A stretch of DNA of 64,000 nt. It comes from Alphaproteobacteria bacterium. Lineage in GTDB: Bacteria; Pseudomonadota; Alphaproteobacteria; Oceanibaculales; Oceanibaculaceae. The notes under the pieces are model-generated. The model was not told the origin of the DNA. It made no database searches and saw nothing but the letters and a program-made list of their open reading frames with translations. A program made the position numbers and the translations under genes. This document shows positions 1-8,855 of this stretch, in pieces (the stretch's first letter is position 1; every line of letters starts with the position of its first letter). The stretch spans positions 124,001-188,000 of the forward strand of contig JAHJHR010000017.1 of NCBI GenBank assembly GCA_018823745.1, in the 5' to 3' direction.

Positions 1-1447
1 CATCGCCGCGGTCGCCGGTGATCCGCTCGATCATCGCCATATCCTCGGCATCGCCGCTTTCCATGCCATCGATACAGGTCAGCATGATGGCGTCTAGCCC
101 TTCGACCAGGCCGGTTCGGATCGAAGCGAGCGTGGCGCTCCCCTCCAGAAGCGGCGCTGAGTCTGCAAAGTGCCGCAGCGCCTCCTCAATGCCCTCCAGC
201 CGGTTATGCCGGTCGACCACGCGGTAGACGATGTCGTGATTCTCCGGGGTCAGCCCGTCCTCCGCCATGCTGTGGATATAGATTCCGGCCTGGCCATGCA
301 CCGAGGCGAAGCTGTCATGCAGCTCGGTCAACCGCCGGGTACGGGCCAAGGGCTCATCCAGGCGCATCGCCTCTATATAGAGCGGCAGCCGGGCCATCAG
401 GCGCAGCTGCTCCTTCTCCGCCATCAGGGTAGCGATCTCGGGATCGTCAATGCTGCGTTCGCTCAGATAGACGAGGCGCGAATCATCTTCCTGCCGGGTC
501 GCCGGATACAGCTTCTCAAACAGCCGCTGCTGCGGCTTCAGCAACGGCACCAGAACGACAGCGGCGGCAACGTTGAACAGCAGACAAATGATCGCAAGCT
601 GGTGCCCCAGATCCGATGACAGGCTTTGCACCAGCGCCATGAGCAGCGGCACATCACCAAGGGTTTCCACATAGAACAACGGCACCAGAACGACGCAGCC
701 GACGATATTGAAAGCCACCTGGTACATCGCGACCTGACGTGCGGTGCCCCTGATCTTGCCCGAAAGCATCCAGGTCGAGATGCTGCTGCCTAGATTGGTG
801 CCGTAAATGATCATCACCGCCTGCTCGAAGCTGAAAAAGCCGCTGCCGGCGAAAGTGATGGCCAGCAGCGCTACGGTGATCGAGGATTGGCAGATAACGG
901 TCAGCAGTATGCCGATTGCCAGCGCCGCCATAGGCGAGCCATGGGTGCCCAGCATCATCTCTTGGAAGAACGGGTCCTCCGCGAAGGGGGCGGCCCCATG
1001 CGCCAGCAGCGTCAGCCCGTAATACAGCAGACACAGGCCGAAGACGGCACGCAGGATGGTCTGCCAATTGTTCAGCCGCTGGATCGTCAAGGCGATGCCG
1101 GTGGCACCCAGTGCCAGCAGCACGACGGTGGTAATGTCCATCGTCACCACGAAAATGATGAGCGACGAACCGATATTGGCGCCGATGATGATGGGAAACG
1201 CCCGGATCGGGTCGATCAACCGGGCCAGCAAAAGCCCGACCAGAATGAAGGTAGCGACCTGCGTGCTCTGGGTGATCGCCCCGAGGATCGCCCCCCACAG
1301 CAGACCCATGGCGAGCGATGAAGCGACGCGGGCAATGCCGAGCTGGATTTTCCGGCTGGCCAGACTGCGCAGATTGCTGGTCAGCATCTCGCTGCCAACG
1401 AAGAAAAGCCCCAGGCCCGCCAGAATAGTGGCGATCGTCAATGCCAT
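1..1447 (-). CDS. Na/Pi cotransporter family protein with PhoU-like tail (3' end cut by window edge)
   Basis: The reading frame opens at an ATG at 1447 and stays open to the window edge, so the C-terminus is missing. The first ~300 residues are hydrophobic and show the duplicated Na/Pi-cotransporter (PF02690) pattern, with the QSTQ segment typical of the family (GAITQSTQVATF) and an IIIGANIGSSL segment. The part encoded below about 500 is polar and helical, like the PhoU domain that many bacterial members carry. The family imports phosphate with Na+ or acts in phosphate efflux. No pho genes are nearby. An alternative upstream ATG near 1467 is in another frame. I am confident of the family, not of transport direction. 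Confidence 0.85.
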   Translation of the reverse strand, partial: MALTIATILAGLGLFFVGSEMLTSNLRSLASRKIQLGIARVASSLAMGLLWGAILGAITQSTQVATFILVGLLLARLIDPIRAFPIIIGANIGSSLIIFVVTMDITTVVLLALGATGIALTIQRLNNWQTILRAVFGLCLLYYGLTLLAHGAAPFAEDPFFQEMMLGTHGSPMAALAIGILLTVICQSSITVALLAITFAGSGFFSFEQAVMIIYGTNLGSSISTWMLSGKIRGTARQVAMYQVAFNIVGCVVLVPLFYVETLGDVPLLMALVQSLSSDLGHQLAIICLLFNVAAAVVLVPLLKPQQRLFEKLYPATRQEDDSRLVYLSERSIDDPEIATLMAEKEQLRLMARLPLYIEAMRLDEPLARTRRLTELHDSFASVHGQAGIYIHSMAEDGLTPENHDIVYRVVDRHNRLEGIEEALRHFADSAPLLEGSATLASIRTGLVEGLDAIMLTCIDGMESGDAEDMAMIERITGDRGD

Positions 1448-1635
1448 GAATGTGCTGCCCTGCCATCGTTACGCGCGCGCATAGTGACCGAGGCGCGGGC
1501 TGCACGCAATCCGGGCCAATGAGATTTGTCCTTTATTTTCCGTCCCTTGCGGACCTGGATACCTTAGGCGCCGGGACATCTGGTGCTTAGTCGCAATGCC
1601 CTGCGTATCAGGCGTCCCGAGGAGCATTACCGCGC

Positions 1636-1671
1636 CAAAAGAAAAGGCCGGGAACCCGAAGGCTCCCGGCC
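1636..1671 (-). terminator. Intrinsic terminator of the catalase gene
   Basis: Read on the minus strand, an 8-bp GC stem (GGCCGGGA/TCCCGGCC, 1646-1653 with 1664-1671) is followed by TTTTCTTTT. It lies 58 bp past the catalase stop, the expected place for a Rho-independent terminator. Confidence 0.85.
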
Positions 1672-1728
1672 ATCTTCCGCGCGCCGGCCGTTGGCGACAA
1701 ACCCGGCCGTCGCGCCGGAGAAATCGCC

Positions 1729-3192
1729 TTACTCGGCGGCGATGCTCCCGGCCGCGCGCGCCAGAGCCTGGCGCACGCCGGCGCCATAGGCCGGGTCGGC
1801 CTTGTCGAAATGCACCAGCTGGCGGTCAATGATCGCCTGCGGCACACCACCCATGGCGGCCGCGATATTGCTGAACAGCTGCTGCTTCTGGCTGTCCGAC
1901 ATCAGCCGGAACAGATTACCCGGCTGGGTGTAGTCGTCATTGCCTTCGCGGTGGTTATACCGGTCAGCATCACCGGAGATCTTCAGCGGCGGCTCAGCCA
2001 CCGACTGATCCTCGACCGGTCCACCGAAGGAGTTCGGCTCGTAATAGGCGTCCGTGCCCTTCGGCGCGTCGAAGCGCATCGAGCCATCCATGTGGTAGTG
2101 GTTGACCGGGCATTTCGGCCGGTTCACCGGCAGGGATTCGTAATGCGTGCCTACCCGGTAGCGATGCGCATCGGCATAGGAGAAGATACGCGCCTGCAGC
2201 ATCTTGTCCGGCGAGAAGCCGACACCCGGGATGATGTTGGACGGCGAGAAGGAAGACTGCTCGATCTCCGCGAAGTAATTCTCCGCATTGCGGTTCAGCT
2301 CCAGAACGCCGACCTCGATCAGCGGATACTCGGCATGCGGCCACACCTTGGTCAGGTCGAACGGGTTGTAGGAGGTCTTCTCCGCATCGGTCTCCGGCAT
2401 CACCTGGATGCAGAAGCGCCATTTCGGGAAATCGCCCGTTTCGATCGCCTCGAACAGATCGCGCTGGGCGCTCTCGCGGTCCTGAGCGATGACCTGGTCG
2501 CCTTCGGCATTGGTCCAGTTCTTGATGCCCTGCATCGACTTGAAGTGGAACTTCACCCAGAACCGCTCATTGGCGGCATTGATGAAGCTGAAGGTGTGGC
2601 TGCCGAAGCCGTGGATGAAGCGATAGCCCTGCGGCAGGCCACGATCCGACATCAGGATCGTCACCTGATGCAGGCTTTCCGGTGACAGCGACCAGAAATC
2701 CCACATCGCCGTCGGCGAGCGCATGTTGGTCTTCGGGTGGCGCTTCTGGGTATGGATGAAATCCGGGAATTTCAGCGGATCGCGCACGAAGAACACCGGC
2801 GTGTTATTGCCGACGATGTCCCAGTTGCCCTCCTCCGTATACAGCTTGATGGAGAAGCCGCGCACGTCGCGCTCGGCATCGGCCGCCCCGCGCTCGCCGG
2901 CAACAGTGGAGAAGCGCATCAGCAAATCGGTCTTCTTGCCGACCTCGGAGAACAGCTTGGCGCGGGTATATTTGCTGATGTCCTGGGTCACGGTGAAAGT
3001 GCCGAAAGCGCCGGAGCCCTTGGCATGCACCACGCGCTCGGGAATGCGTTCGCGGTTCTGGTGCGCCAGCTTTTCCAGCAGCTGGTAATCCTGCATCAGC
3101 AGCGGGCCGCGCGGGCCGGCGCTCATCGAATTCTGATTGTCGGGGATCGGGTTGCCGCCCGTCGTGGTCATGGTTTTACGGCTGTCGCTCAT
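1729..3192 (-). CDS. katA: Monofunctional heme catalase
   Basis: The 487-residue protein is a small-subunit (clade 3 size) catalase that dismutates H2O2 in the cytoplasm. The distal heme His is His56 ([14 protein letters not shown]), the distal Asn lies at 129/130 ([11 protein letters not shown]), and the proximal heme Tyr is Tyr339 ([12 protein letters not shown]). It is monocistronic: its own terminator follows and the upstream neighbour ends 108 bp before its start. The ATG at 3192 is preceded by GGAGGAAA at good spacing. The leader contains ATAAGGTTTCGCTAT, which resembles an OxyR half-site, but no oxyR gene is nearby and I do not claim the site. Confidence 0.97.
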   Translation of the reverse strand: MSDSRKTMTTTGGNPIPDNQNSMSAGPRGPLLMQDYQLLEKLAHQNRERIPERVVHAKGSGAFGTFTVTQDISKYTRAKLFSEVGKKTDLLMRFSTVAGERGAADAERDVRGFSIKLYTEEGNWDIVGNNTPVFFVRDPLKFPDFIHTQKRHPKTNMRSPTAMWDFWSLSPESLHQVTILMSDRGLPQGYRFIHGFGSHTFSFINAANERFWVKFHFKSMQGIKNWTNAEGDQVIAQDRESAQRDLFEAIETGDFPKWRFCIQVMPETDAEKTSYNPFDLTKVWPHAEYPLIEVGVLELNRNAENYFAEIEQSSFSPSNIIPGVGFSPDKMLQARIFSYADAHRYRVGTHYESLPVNRPKCPVNHYHMDGSMRFDAPKGTDAYYEPNSFGGPVEDQSVAEPPLKISGDADRYNHREGNDDYTQPGNLFRLMSDSQKQQLFSNIAAAMGGVPQAIIDRQLVHFDKADPAYGAGVRQALARAAGSIAAE

Positions 3193-3300
3193 GGCTTTCC
3201 TCCTCTGTCGCGCATTGGCTATAGCGAAACCTTATGGCCTTCATCGCAATTAAGGAAATTGATTGTTTTTGTTACCGTGATCGTCAAAACCGATCACCGC

Positions 3301-4266
3301 TTATTTTAGCAGGCCACGCTCGACCAGATAGCGTTCCACGCCCGGATGCAGCATCGCCCGTTCCGGCGCCGCTTCCGCCGTATGGGCCGGCGTGGTCTCC
3401 GCCGCCTGGTCCAGCTTTGCTGTCAGGGACGGCCCTGCCCTGTCGATCGCCCGGATCAGCAGATACGCGGTTTCCTCCGGCAGATCGGCCCGTGTCAGCA
3501 CGAAATTCCAGGAACCGACCGTCTCGACCGCCTCGCTCTGGCCGGGATAGCTGCCGGCCGGCAGCTGCATCGGTTTCAGGAAACTGTGCCGGGCCCGCAC
3601 CGTGTCGCGCTGCGCCTCGGTCAACCCGATGAAGCGCGCACCCTGCGGCCCTTCGGAGACCCGCACGAATCCCGGCCAGCCAACCCCCGCTCCCCACAGC
3701 GCCACCGCCTCCCCGCCGATCACCTTGGGCGGCGAATCGGCGGCGCGGGTGACGAAGATGGGCTTGAAATCGCGCCGCATGTCGAGGCCCAGCCCGTCGA
3801 GGATGTAATCAGCCATGACGACCAGCCCGGACCCCTCGGTGCCGAACACCACGCTCTGGCCCTTCAGATCATCGAGGCTGCGCGCCGGCACATCGCCCCG
3901 CACCGCGAAGACGCCGGGGCTGGAATACATCGCCGTCAGAATGTGCAGATCGGCTTTCACCCGGCCAATCCCGGCCAGCGCCTCATAGGCGGCAGTTCCC
4001 TGGACAAGGGCGATATCCAGCTTGCCCTCCTCCAGCAGCGGCAAATTCTCGCCGGTGCCGCGGGTTGCCCGGGATATGACCGACAGGCCCGGCTCCACGG
4101 CGTTGATTGCCTCGGCCAGCGCATCGCCATACAGGCTGAACCCACCGCCCTGGGTCGAGGTGCCAAGGATAATGCGGACGGGTTCGGCCTGCCCCTGTGC
4201 TGTGCCAACTATCGTCATCGTCACTGCCGCCAGTGTCGCCGCCATCCGTCCGCCGATAAATCGCAT
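3301..4266 (-). CDS. TAXI-family TRAP solute-binding protein (orphan)
   Basis: The 321-residue protein starts with a Sec signal peptide (hydrophobic to about residue 27, AQGQA) followed by the TAXI-type pattern IILGTSTQGGGFSLYGDALAEA and an FGTEGSGL region. TAXI proteins capture organic acids or amino acids in the periplasm and deliver them to a TRAP permease. No TRAP permease adjoins it; the next genes are an ABC importer on the other strand. The only TAXI-type permease in the window is at 24435-26384 and has its own binding protein. The start ATG has GGAAGG 8 bp upstream. The ligand is unknown. Confidence 0.88.
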   Translation of the reverse strand: MRFIGGRMAATLAAVTMTIVGTAQGQAEPVRIILGTSTQGGGFSLYGDALAEAINAVEPGLSVISRATRGTGENLPLLEEGKLDIALVQGTAAYEALAGIGRVKADLHILTAMYSSPGVFAVRGDVPARSLDDLKGQSVVFGTEGSGLVVMADYILDGLGLDMRRDFKPIFVTRAADSPPKVIGGEAVALWGAGVGWPGFVRVSEGPQGARFIGLTEAQRDTVRARHSFLKPMQLPAGSYPGQSEAVETVGSWNFVLTRADLPEETAYLLIRAIDRAGPSLTAKLDQAAETTPAHTAEAAPERAMLHPGVERYLVERGLLK

Positions 4267-4547
4267 CGCCTCGTCCTTCCCGGAATTCGTTCGATCTGTG
4301 TCCTTCGTTTTCAGATGGAGTGGTCAGGCCGGCTGTCAACTTTTTACTGATATGCGCAAGAAATCATCACGACAAACGGCAGAATTGCTCCTAGCGTAGG
4401 CGCATTAGAGCATCCGGATGTTACAAGAGCGCGTAATCGCCCGGTGAAAAATACTGGCATGGCGATTGCTCTGTTGCCACGCTCCGGCCGGCTTGCGCAG
4501 GCCGTCAGGACAGCAACAGGTTTGAAACAATTCTGGGAGTTTGCGAC

Positions 4548-5384
4548 ATGAAGAAACTGGCCGGCGCCCTCTGCGCCCTGCTGCTCTCTGCGGGCATTCC
4601 CCTGCAGGCGGATGCCCAGCAATTGAAGACCGGCGTCGACGGCACCTTTGCTCCGCACGCCATGCCGAATCTTGGCGGCGGCGTGGAAGGCTTCAACATC
4701 GACCTCGCCAACGAGATCGGCAAGCGCACCAAGCGCGGCGTCACCATCGAGGCGACGCAATTCTCCGGTTTGCTGCCAGGCCTGCAGGCCGGAACCTATG
4801 ACTTCATCGCCGCCCCGACCACGGTAACGGCGGAACGCGCGGAAAATCTGCTGTTCACCGAGGGCTACCTGAACACCGACTTCCAGTTCGTGGTCAAGGC
4901 CGGCACACCGGACATCAAGGATCTGGCCGAGCTGAAGGGCAAGGTGATCGCGGTCAATCGCGGTTCCGCCTATGACAGCTGGGCGCGCGGCCTGACTGAG
5001 AAGATTGGCTGGACGGTCGAGACCTATGGCACCAACACCGATGCCATCCAGGCCGTGATTTCCGGCCGCGCCTACGCCAATGTCGCCGGCAATACCGTGG
5101 CCGCCTGGGCCGTAAAGAAGAATCCGCAGATCGCCCTGTCCTATCTGCATTCGACCGGTCTGGTCTGGGCCGCACCGATCCGCAAGGGCAATGAGGAGAT
5201 GCGCAAGCTGGTCGAGACCGCCATCGAATGCATGAAGCTGGACGGCACCATGGCCGCGATGCACGAGAAATGGTTCGGCACCAAGCCCGCCGCCGGCTCC
5301 GCCGCCATCACCGTCTATCCCGGCTATGGCGTTCCCGGCATGGCCGGCTACGACCCGACCGAACACACCCCGGCCTGCAGCTGA
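4548..5384 (+). CDS. Amino-acid-type ABC transporter substrate-binding protein
   Basis: This is a 278-residue SBP_bac_3 (PF00497) periplasmic protein with a cleavable signal peptide (about residues 1-23, ending ADAQQ). It keeps the family pattern around [12 protein letters not shown] and the [12 protein letters not shown] segment, where an Arg usually holds the ligand carboxylate. It is the first gene of a four-gene operon with an ATPase and two permeases. A long hairpin follows the stop and separates it from the ATPase, which may keep its transcript more abundant. The exact amino acid cannot be told from sequence. Confidence 0.92.
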   Translation: MKKLAGALCALLLSAGIPLQADAQQLKTGVDGTFAPHAMPNLGGGVEGFNIDLANEIGKRTKRGVTIEATQFSGLLPGLQAGTYDFIAAPTTVTAERAENLLFTEGYLNTDFQFVVKAGTPDIKDLAELKGKVIAVNRGSAYDSWARGLTEKIGWTVETYGTNTDAIQAVISGRAYANVAGNTVAAWAVKKNPQIALSYLHSTGLVWAAPIRKGNEEMRKLVETAIECMKLDGTMAAMHEKWFGTKPAAGSAAITVYPGYGVPGMAGYDPTEHTPACS

Positions 5385-5396
5385 TAGTGCCCTTCC

Positions 5397-5439
5397 CTCT
5401 GTCGTCACCCTCGGGTTTGACCCAAGGGTGACGACAGAG
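5397..5439. repeat. REP-like perfect palindrome between binding protein and ATPase genes
   Basis: The arms at 5397-5411 and 5425-5439 are perfectly complementary over 15 bp (CTCTGTCGTCACCCT), and the inner GGGT-TTG-ACCC extends the stem. It lies 12 bp after the binding-protein stop and 40 bp before the ATPase start. The GTCACCC...GGGTGAC core resembles the palindromes at 44701-44803 and 52945-52977, so it belongs to a dispersed repeat family. No U-tract follows, so mRNA stabilisation is more likely than termination. Confidence 0.85.
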
Positions 5440-5479
5440 AGGATTCTTACGCCTGCTTACGAAAAACTGGAGCCTCCCC

Positions 5480-6223
5480 TTGCCTGATTCCGCCGCCATG
5501 CTCGATGTCGCCGGGCTGAGAAAAAGTTTCGGCGATATCGAGGTGCTGAAGGGCATCGACCTTGCCTTGCAGGCGCAGGAGCTGGTGTTCGTCATCGGCC
5601 CGTCGGGATCGGGCAAGAGCACCTTCCTGCGCTGCTGCAATCTGCTGGAACAGCCCAGCGAAGGCTCGATCCGAGTCGATAGCGTCGAGCTTCTGGACCC
5701 GAGGACCGACATCAACAAGATGCGCCAGCGCATCGGCATGGTGTTCCAGTCCTTCAACCTCTATCCGCATATGAATGCCGCCGGCAACATCATGCTGGCG
5801 CTGCGCAAGGTGCTGGGCAAAAGCAAGGCGGAGGCGCGGGAGATCGCCGAATCCTGCCTCGCCCGCGTGGGATTGGCCGAGAAGGCCGAGGCCTATCCGA
5901 ACGAATTGTCCGGCGGCCAGCAGCAGCGCGTCGCCATTGCCCGCGCCATGGCGCTGGAACCGAAGATCATGCTGTTCGACGAGCCGACATCGGCCCTCGA
6001 CCCGGAGCTGGTCGGCAGCGTGCTGACGGTGATGCGCGAATTGCGCGAGGCCGGCATGACGATGATGGTGGTCAGCCACGAGATGCGCTTCGCCCGAGAC
6101 GCGGCCGACCGCGTGGTGTTCATGGATGACGGGCTGATCGTCGAGCAGGGCACGCCCGACCAGATTTTTGGCGCGCCGCAGCAGGAGCGAACCCGCGCCT
6201 TCCTGACCAATTTCCAGGCCTGA
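5480..6223 (+). CDS. Amino acid ABC transporter ATP-binding protein
   Basis: The 247-residue GlnQ/HisP-type ATPase has Walker [10 protein letters not shown] (about 40-48), the signature LSGGQQQR, Walker [15 protein letters not shown] and the H-loop VVSHEM. It powers uptake with the two permeases that follow. The start chosen is TTG at 5480, because GGAG lies 7-8 bp upstream; the first in-frame ATG at 5498 has no ribosome site at a usable distance. The stop is 6 bp before the first permease. Confidence 0.95.
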   Translation: MPDSAAMLDVAGLRKSFGDIEVLKGIDLALQAQELVFVIGPSGSGKSTFLRCCNLLEQPSEGSIRVDSVELLDPRTDINKMRQRIGMVFQSFNLYPHMNAAGNIMLALRKVLGKSKAEAREIAESCLARVGLAEKAEAYPNELSGGQQQRVAIARAMALEPKIMLFDEPTSALDPELVGSVLTVMRELREAGMTMMVVSHEMRFARDAADRVVFMDDGLIVEQGTPDQIFGAPQQERTRAFLTNFQA

Positions 6224-6229
6224 GCAGAA

Positions 6230-6913
6230 ATGAACGGGCTTGATATCTTTCTCGACGCCTTCTTCAACCCGGCGGTGACGGCGAAATATCTGCCGGACAT
6301 CCTGCGTGGCATGGTGGTGACGGTGCAGGTGGCGCTGGCCGTTGTCGTCACCGGCATCAGCCTCGGGCTGGCGCTGGCCGCCCTGCGCAGCTTCCGTCTG
6401 CCGGGCGTCAATCTGCTGATCGTTTTCTTCGTCGATATCTTCCGCGCCCTGCCGCCGCTGATCGTCATCCTGCTGGTCTATTTCGGCCTGCCGAATGTCG
6501 GCATCAGCCTGCCCAGCTTCGCCGTGCTGTGGGTCGTGCTGTCGCTGGTGCTGGCCGCCTTTGCCGAAGAAATCTTCTGGTCCGGCATTCTGGCGATCCG
6601 CAAGGGGCAGTGGGAGGCCGCACGTTCCACCGGGCTGAATTTCGCCCAGACGCTGGCCCATGTGGTGCTGCCGCAGGCGGTGCGAATGACCGTGCCGCCC
6701 CTGACCAACCGCACCATCGCCATCACCAAGAACACGGCGCTGGGGGCGGTGATCGGCGTGCCGGAAATCCTGATGCAGGCGCAGACGGCACAAAGCTTTT
6801 CCGGCAATGCAACGCCGCTGTTGCTGGGCTCACTGGCCTATATCGCGCTGTTCGTGCCGGTGGTGATCCTGGGCCGCTGGCTGGAAACGCGCTTCGCCTG
6901 GGGGCGTGCCTGA
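6230..6913 (+). CDS. Amino acid ABC transporter permease, first subunit
   Basis: This is a 227-residue HisM/GlnP-type inner membrane protein with about five transmembrane helices. The cytoplasmic coupling (EAA) loop is seen as GQWEAARSTGLNFAQ. It forms a heteromeric channel with the product of the next gene. It starts 6 bp after the ATPase gene, and its stop is just before the next start, so expression is coupled. Confidence 0.94.
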   Translation: MNGLDIFLDAFFNPAVTAKYLPDILRGMVVTVQVALAVVVTGISLGLALAALRSFRLPGVNLLIVFFVDIFRALPPLIVILLVYFGLPNVGISLPSFAVLWVVLSLVLAAFAEEIFWSGILAIRKGQWEAARSTGLNFAQTLAHVVLPQAVRMTVPPLTNRTIAITKNTALGAVIGVPEILMQAQTAQSFSGNATPLLLGSLAYIALFVPVVILGRWLETRFAWGRA

Positions 6914-6914
6914 T

Positions 6915-7580
6915 ATGGACATGCTGGTCAGCCAGTTCTTCAATCTGGACATCATGCGCCAGGCCCTACCGCTGATCCTGCGCGGCTTCGGCATGACGCT
7001 GCTGCTCTGTGCGGCGGTCATCCCGCTCGGCCTGATCGGCGGGATGCTGATCGCGCTGGTCTGCCGCAGCCGGTATCGAGCGATCCGCTGGCCGGCCTTT
7101 GTGCTGGTGGATTTCTTCCGCGCCGTGCCGCCGCTGGTGCTGCTGATCTTCATCTATGCCGGCCTGCCCTTCATCGGGGTCCGGATGTCGCCCTTCGCGG
7201 CGGTATGCCTGGCGTTTTTCCTGAACACCGGGGCCTATTACGGCGAAATCTACCGCGCCGGCATCGACAGCATCGGCAGGGGGCAATGGGAAGCGGCGCG
7301 CTCCACCGGGCTGAGTGGGCGGCAGACGCTGGCCTACATCATCATCCCGCAGGCGGTGCGCAATGTGCTGCCCGATCTGGTGTCGAACACGGTTGAGGTG
7401 GTGAAGCTGACCTCCATCGCCAGCGTCGTGGCCCTGCCGGAACTACTCTATGCCGCCGATATGGCGCGGTCCGTCACCTATAACCCGTCCAGCCTGGTGA
7501 TGGCGGCGGCGCTGTATCTGGCGCTGCTCTGGCCCTGCGTCAGGCTGCTGAGCCGGCTGGAGCACAAGGTGGCGCGCTGA
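6915..7580 (+). CDS. Amino acid ABC transporter permease, second subunit
   Basis: This is the second HisQ/HisM-type permease, about 221 residues with five predicted membrane helices and the coupling loop GQWEAARSTGLSGRQ, nearly identical to that of its partner. I chose ATG 6915 because GGGGG lies about 10 bp upstream; a GTG at 6906 would sit directly on that site. The last 41 bp overlap the 3' end of the convergent ycaQ-like gene, an unusual tail-to-tail overlap. Confidence 0.93.
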   Translation: MDMLVSQFFNLDIMRQALPLILRGFGMTLLLCAAVIPLGLIGGMLIALVCRSRYRAIRWPAFVLVDFFRAVPPLVLLIFIYAGLPFIGVRMSPFAAVCLAFFLNTGAYYGEIYRAGIDSIGRGQWEAARSTGLSGRQTLAYIIIPQAVRNVLPDLVSNTVEVVKLTSIASVVALPELLYAADMARSVTYNPSSLVMAAALYLALLWPCVRLLSRLEHKVAR

Positions 7581-8793
7581 CCGCCGCCGTCAGCGCCGCC
7601 GACAGATCGCCGCCGGCCCCGACCGCGACGCCACCAAGCCCGAGCCATCCGGCCATGCGCCACAATTCTTCGGCCAGCGGCCCGGCAATCGCATCCGGTT
7701 TGCGCCCGGCTTCGGCATGGGCGGCGTGGACCCGCAACAGCCCCGCCGCCCGATCGGCCTTCAGGTCGACACGCGCGACCAGCCGGTCACCGAGCAGGAA
7801 GGGCAGCACATAATAGCCATGGAGCCGCTTTTCCGCCGGGGTGTAGATTTCCAGCCGATAGCGGAAATCGAACAGCCTCTCGGTGCGGTCACGCTCCCAG
7901 ACCAGCGAATCGAAGGGTGACAGCAGCGCCTGCGCCCGCCCCCGGCCGGGCAGCCGCGCCTCGGCATGCAGATAAGCCGGCTGCTTCCAGCCCGCCACGG
8001 TGACCGGCAGCACCTCGCCCGCCTCCACCAGTTCCTGCAACCGGTGGCGCGCATCCAGCAAATCGAGTCGGAAATAGTCCCGCAGATCGCTTTCCGTGGC
8101 GACGCCCATGCTGCACGCCGCGATGCGCATCAGGTCGCGCTGGGCATCTGCCTCGTCGGGTGTCGGCAGCGCGCTGATCGCCGGCGGCAGGACACGCTCG
8201 GTCAGGTCATAGACCCGCTCGAAATTGCGCCGGGTCGCGGTCGTCACCCGGCCGGCCCAGAACAGCCATTCCAGCGCCAGCTTGCCCTCGCTCCAGCCCC
8301 ACCATCCGCCGGAAGCCTTGCCGGCCATCGATAATTCGGAAGCGCCCAGCGGCCCTCTGTCGCGGATTTCGGCGATTACCTCATCGATATAGCCGCGCTT
8401 CTCCCGGCCGAAGCTGGCCAGGCCCTTGTAGATGCCCTGGCCCCGCGCCGCCCGCGCCATGCGCCAGCGCATCATCGGCTGCACCGCCAGCGGCATGTAG
8501 GATGCCTCATGCCCCCAATATTCGAACAGGCCGCGCCGCAGCCCCTGATAGGCATGACGGTCGAGCAATCCATGCTCGTACTGGCCCAGGCGGGAGAAGA
8601 TCGGCAGGTAATGCGAACGCACCAGTACATTCACCGAATCGATCTGGATCAGCCCGACCCGATCAAAGATGCGCCGGGCATGCTTCAGCCCCACAAGGCC
8701 AGGCCGGCGGTCGGCAAAGCCTTGCGCTGCCAGCGCGATGCGACGAGCCTCGCCGGGTGTCAGCCGCTCGACTGCTGTTGGGGTGAATGCCAT
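7540..8793 (-). CDS. YcaQ/AlkZ-like DNA glycosylase (winged-helix, HTH_42 family)
   Basis: The 417-residue protein matches the HTH_42 family, whose members AlkZ and YcaQ remove alkylated bases and unhook interstrand crosslinks. The catalytic motif of the YcaQ branch (Q-x-D) is present as Gln50-Ile51-Asp52 (IQIDSVNV); the AlkZ branch would have Q-x-Q. WGHEASYMPL and SPFDSLVWERDR are other family blocks. The C-terminal ~13 residues overlap the convergent ABC permease gene and look low-complexity (Ala/Pro), so the end may have lengthened by loss of an earlier stop. The role in crosslink repair is inferred from the family. Confidence 0.88.
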   Translation of the reverse strand: MAFTPTAVERLTPGEARRIALAAQGFADRRPGLVGLKHARRIFDRVGLIQIDSVNVLVRSHYLPIFSRLGQYEHGLLDRHAYQGLRRGLFEYWGHEASYMPLAVQPMMRWRMARAARGQGIYKGLASFGREKRGYIDEVIAEIRDRGPLGASELSMAGKASGGWWGWSEGKLALEWLFWAGRVTTATRRNFERVYDLTERVLPPAISALPTPDEADAQRDLMRIAACSMGVATESDLRDYFRLDLLDARHRLQELVEAGEVLPVTVAGWKQPAYLHAEARLPGRGRAQALLSPFDSLVWERDRTERLFDFRYRLEIYTPAEKRLHGYYVLPFLLGDRLVARVDLKADRAAGLLRVHAAHAEAGRKPDAIAGPLAEELWRMAGWLGLGGVAVGAGGDLSAALTAAVSAPPCAPAGSAA

Positions 8794-8855
8794 AGCCGTC
8801 CCGCCCTGTTTTAGCTGCGGGCGCAGTGTATCCGGGTCGTAATGGTTTGAAAGAC

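Noticed and set aside
654-1505. A 283-codon minus-strand frame over the Na/Pi cotransporter
   Set aside because: It is out of frame with the clear transporter sequence starting at 1447 and is His/Arg-rich without domain pattern.
3193-3300. OxyR site in front of the catalase gene
   Set aside because: Only one weak half (ATAAGGTTTCGCTAT) is visible, and single half-sites occur by chance.
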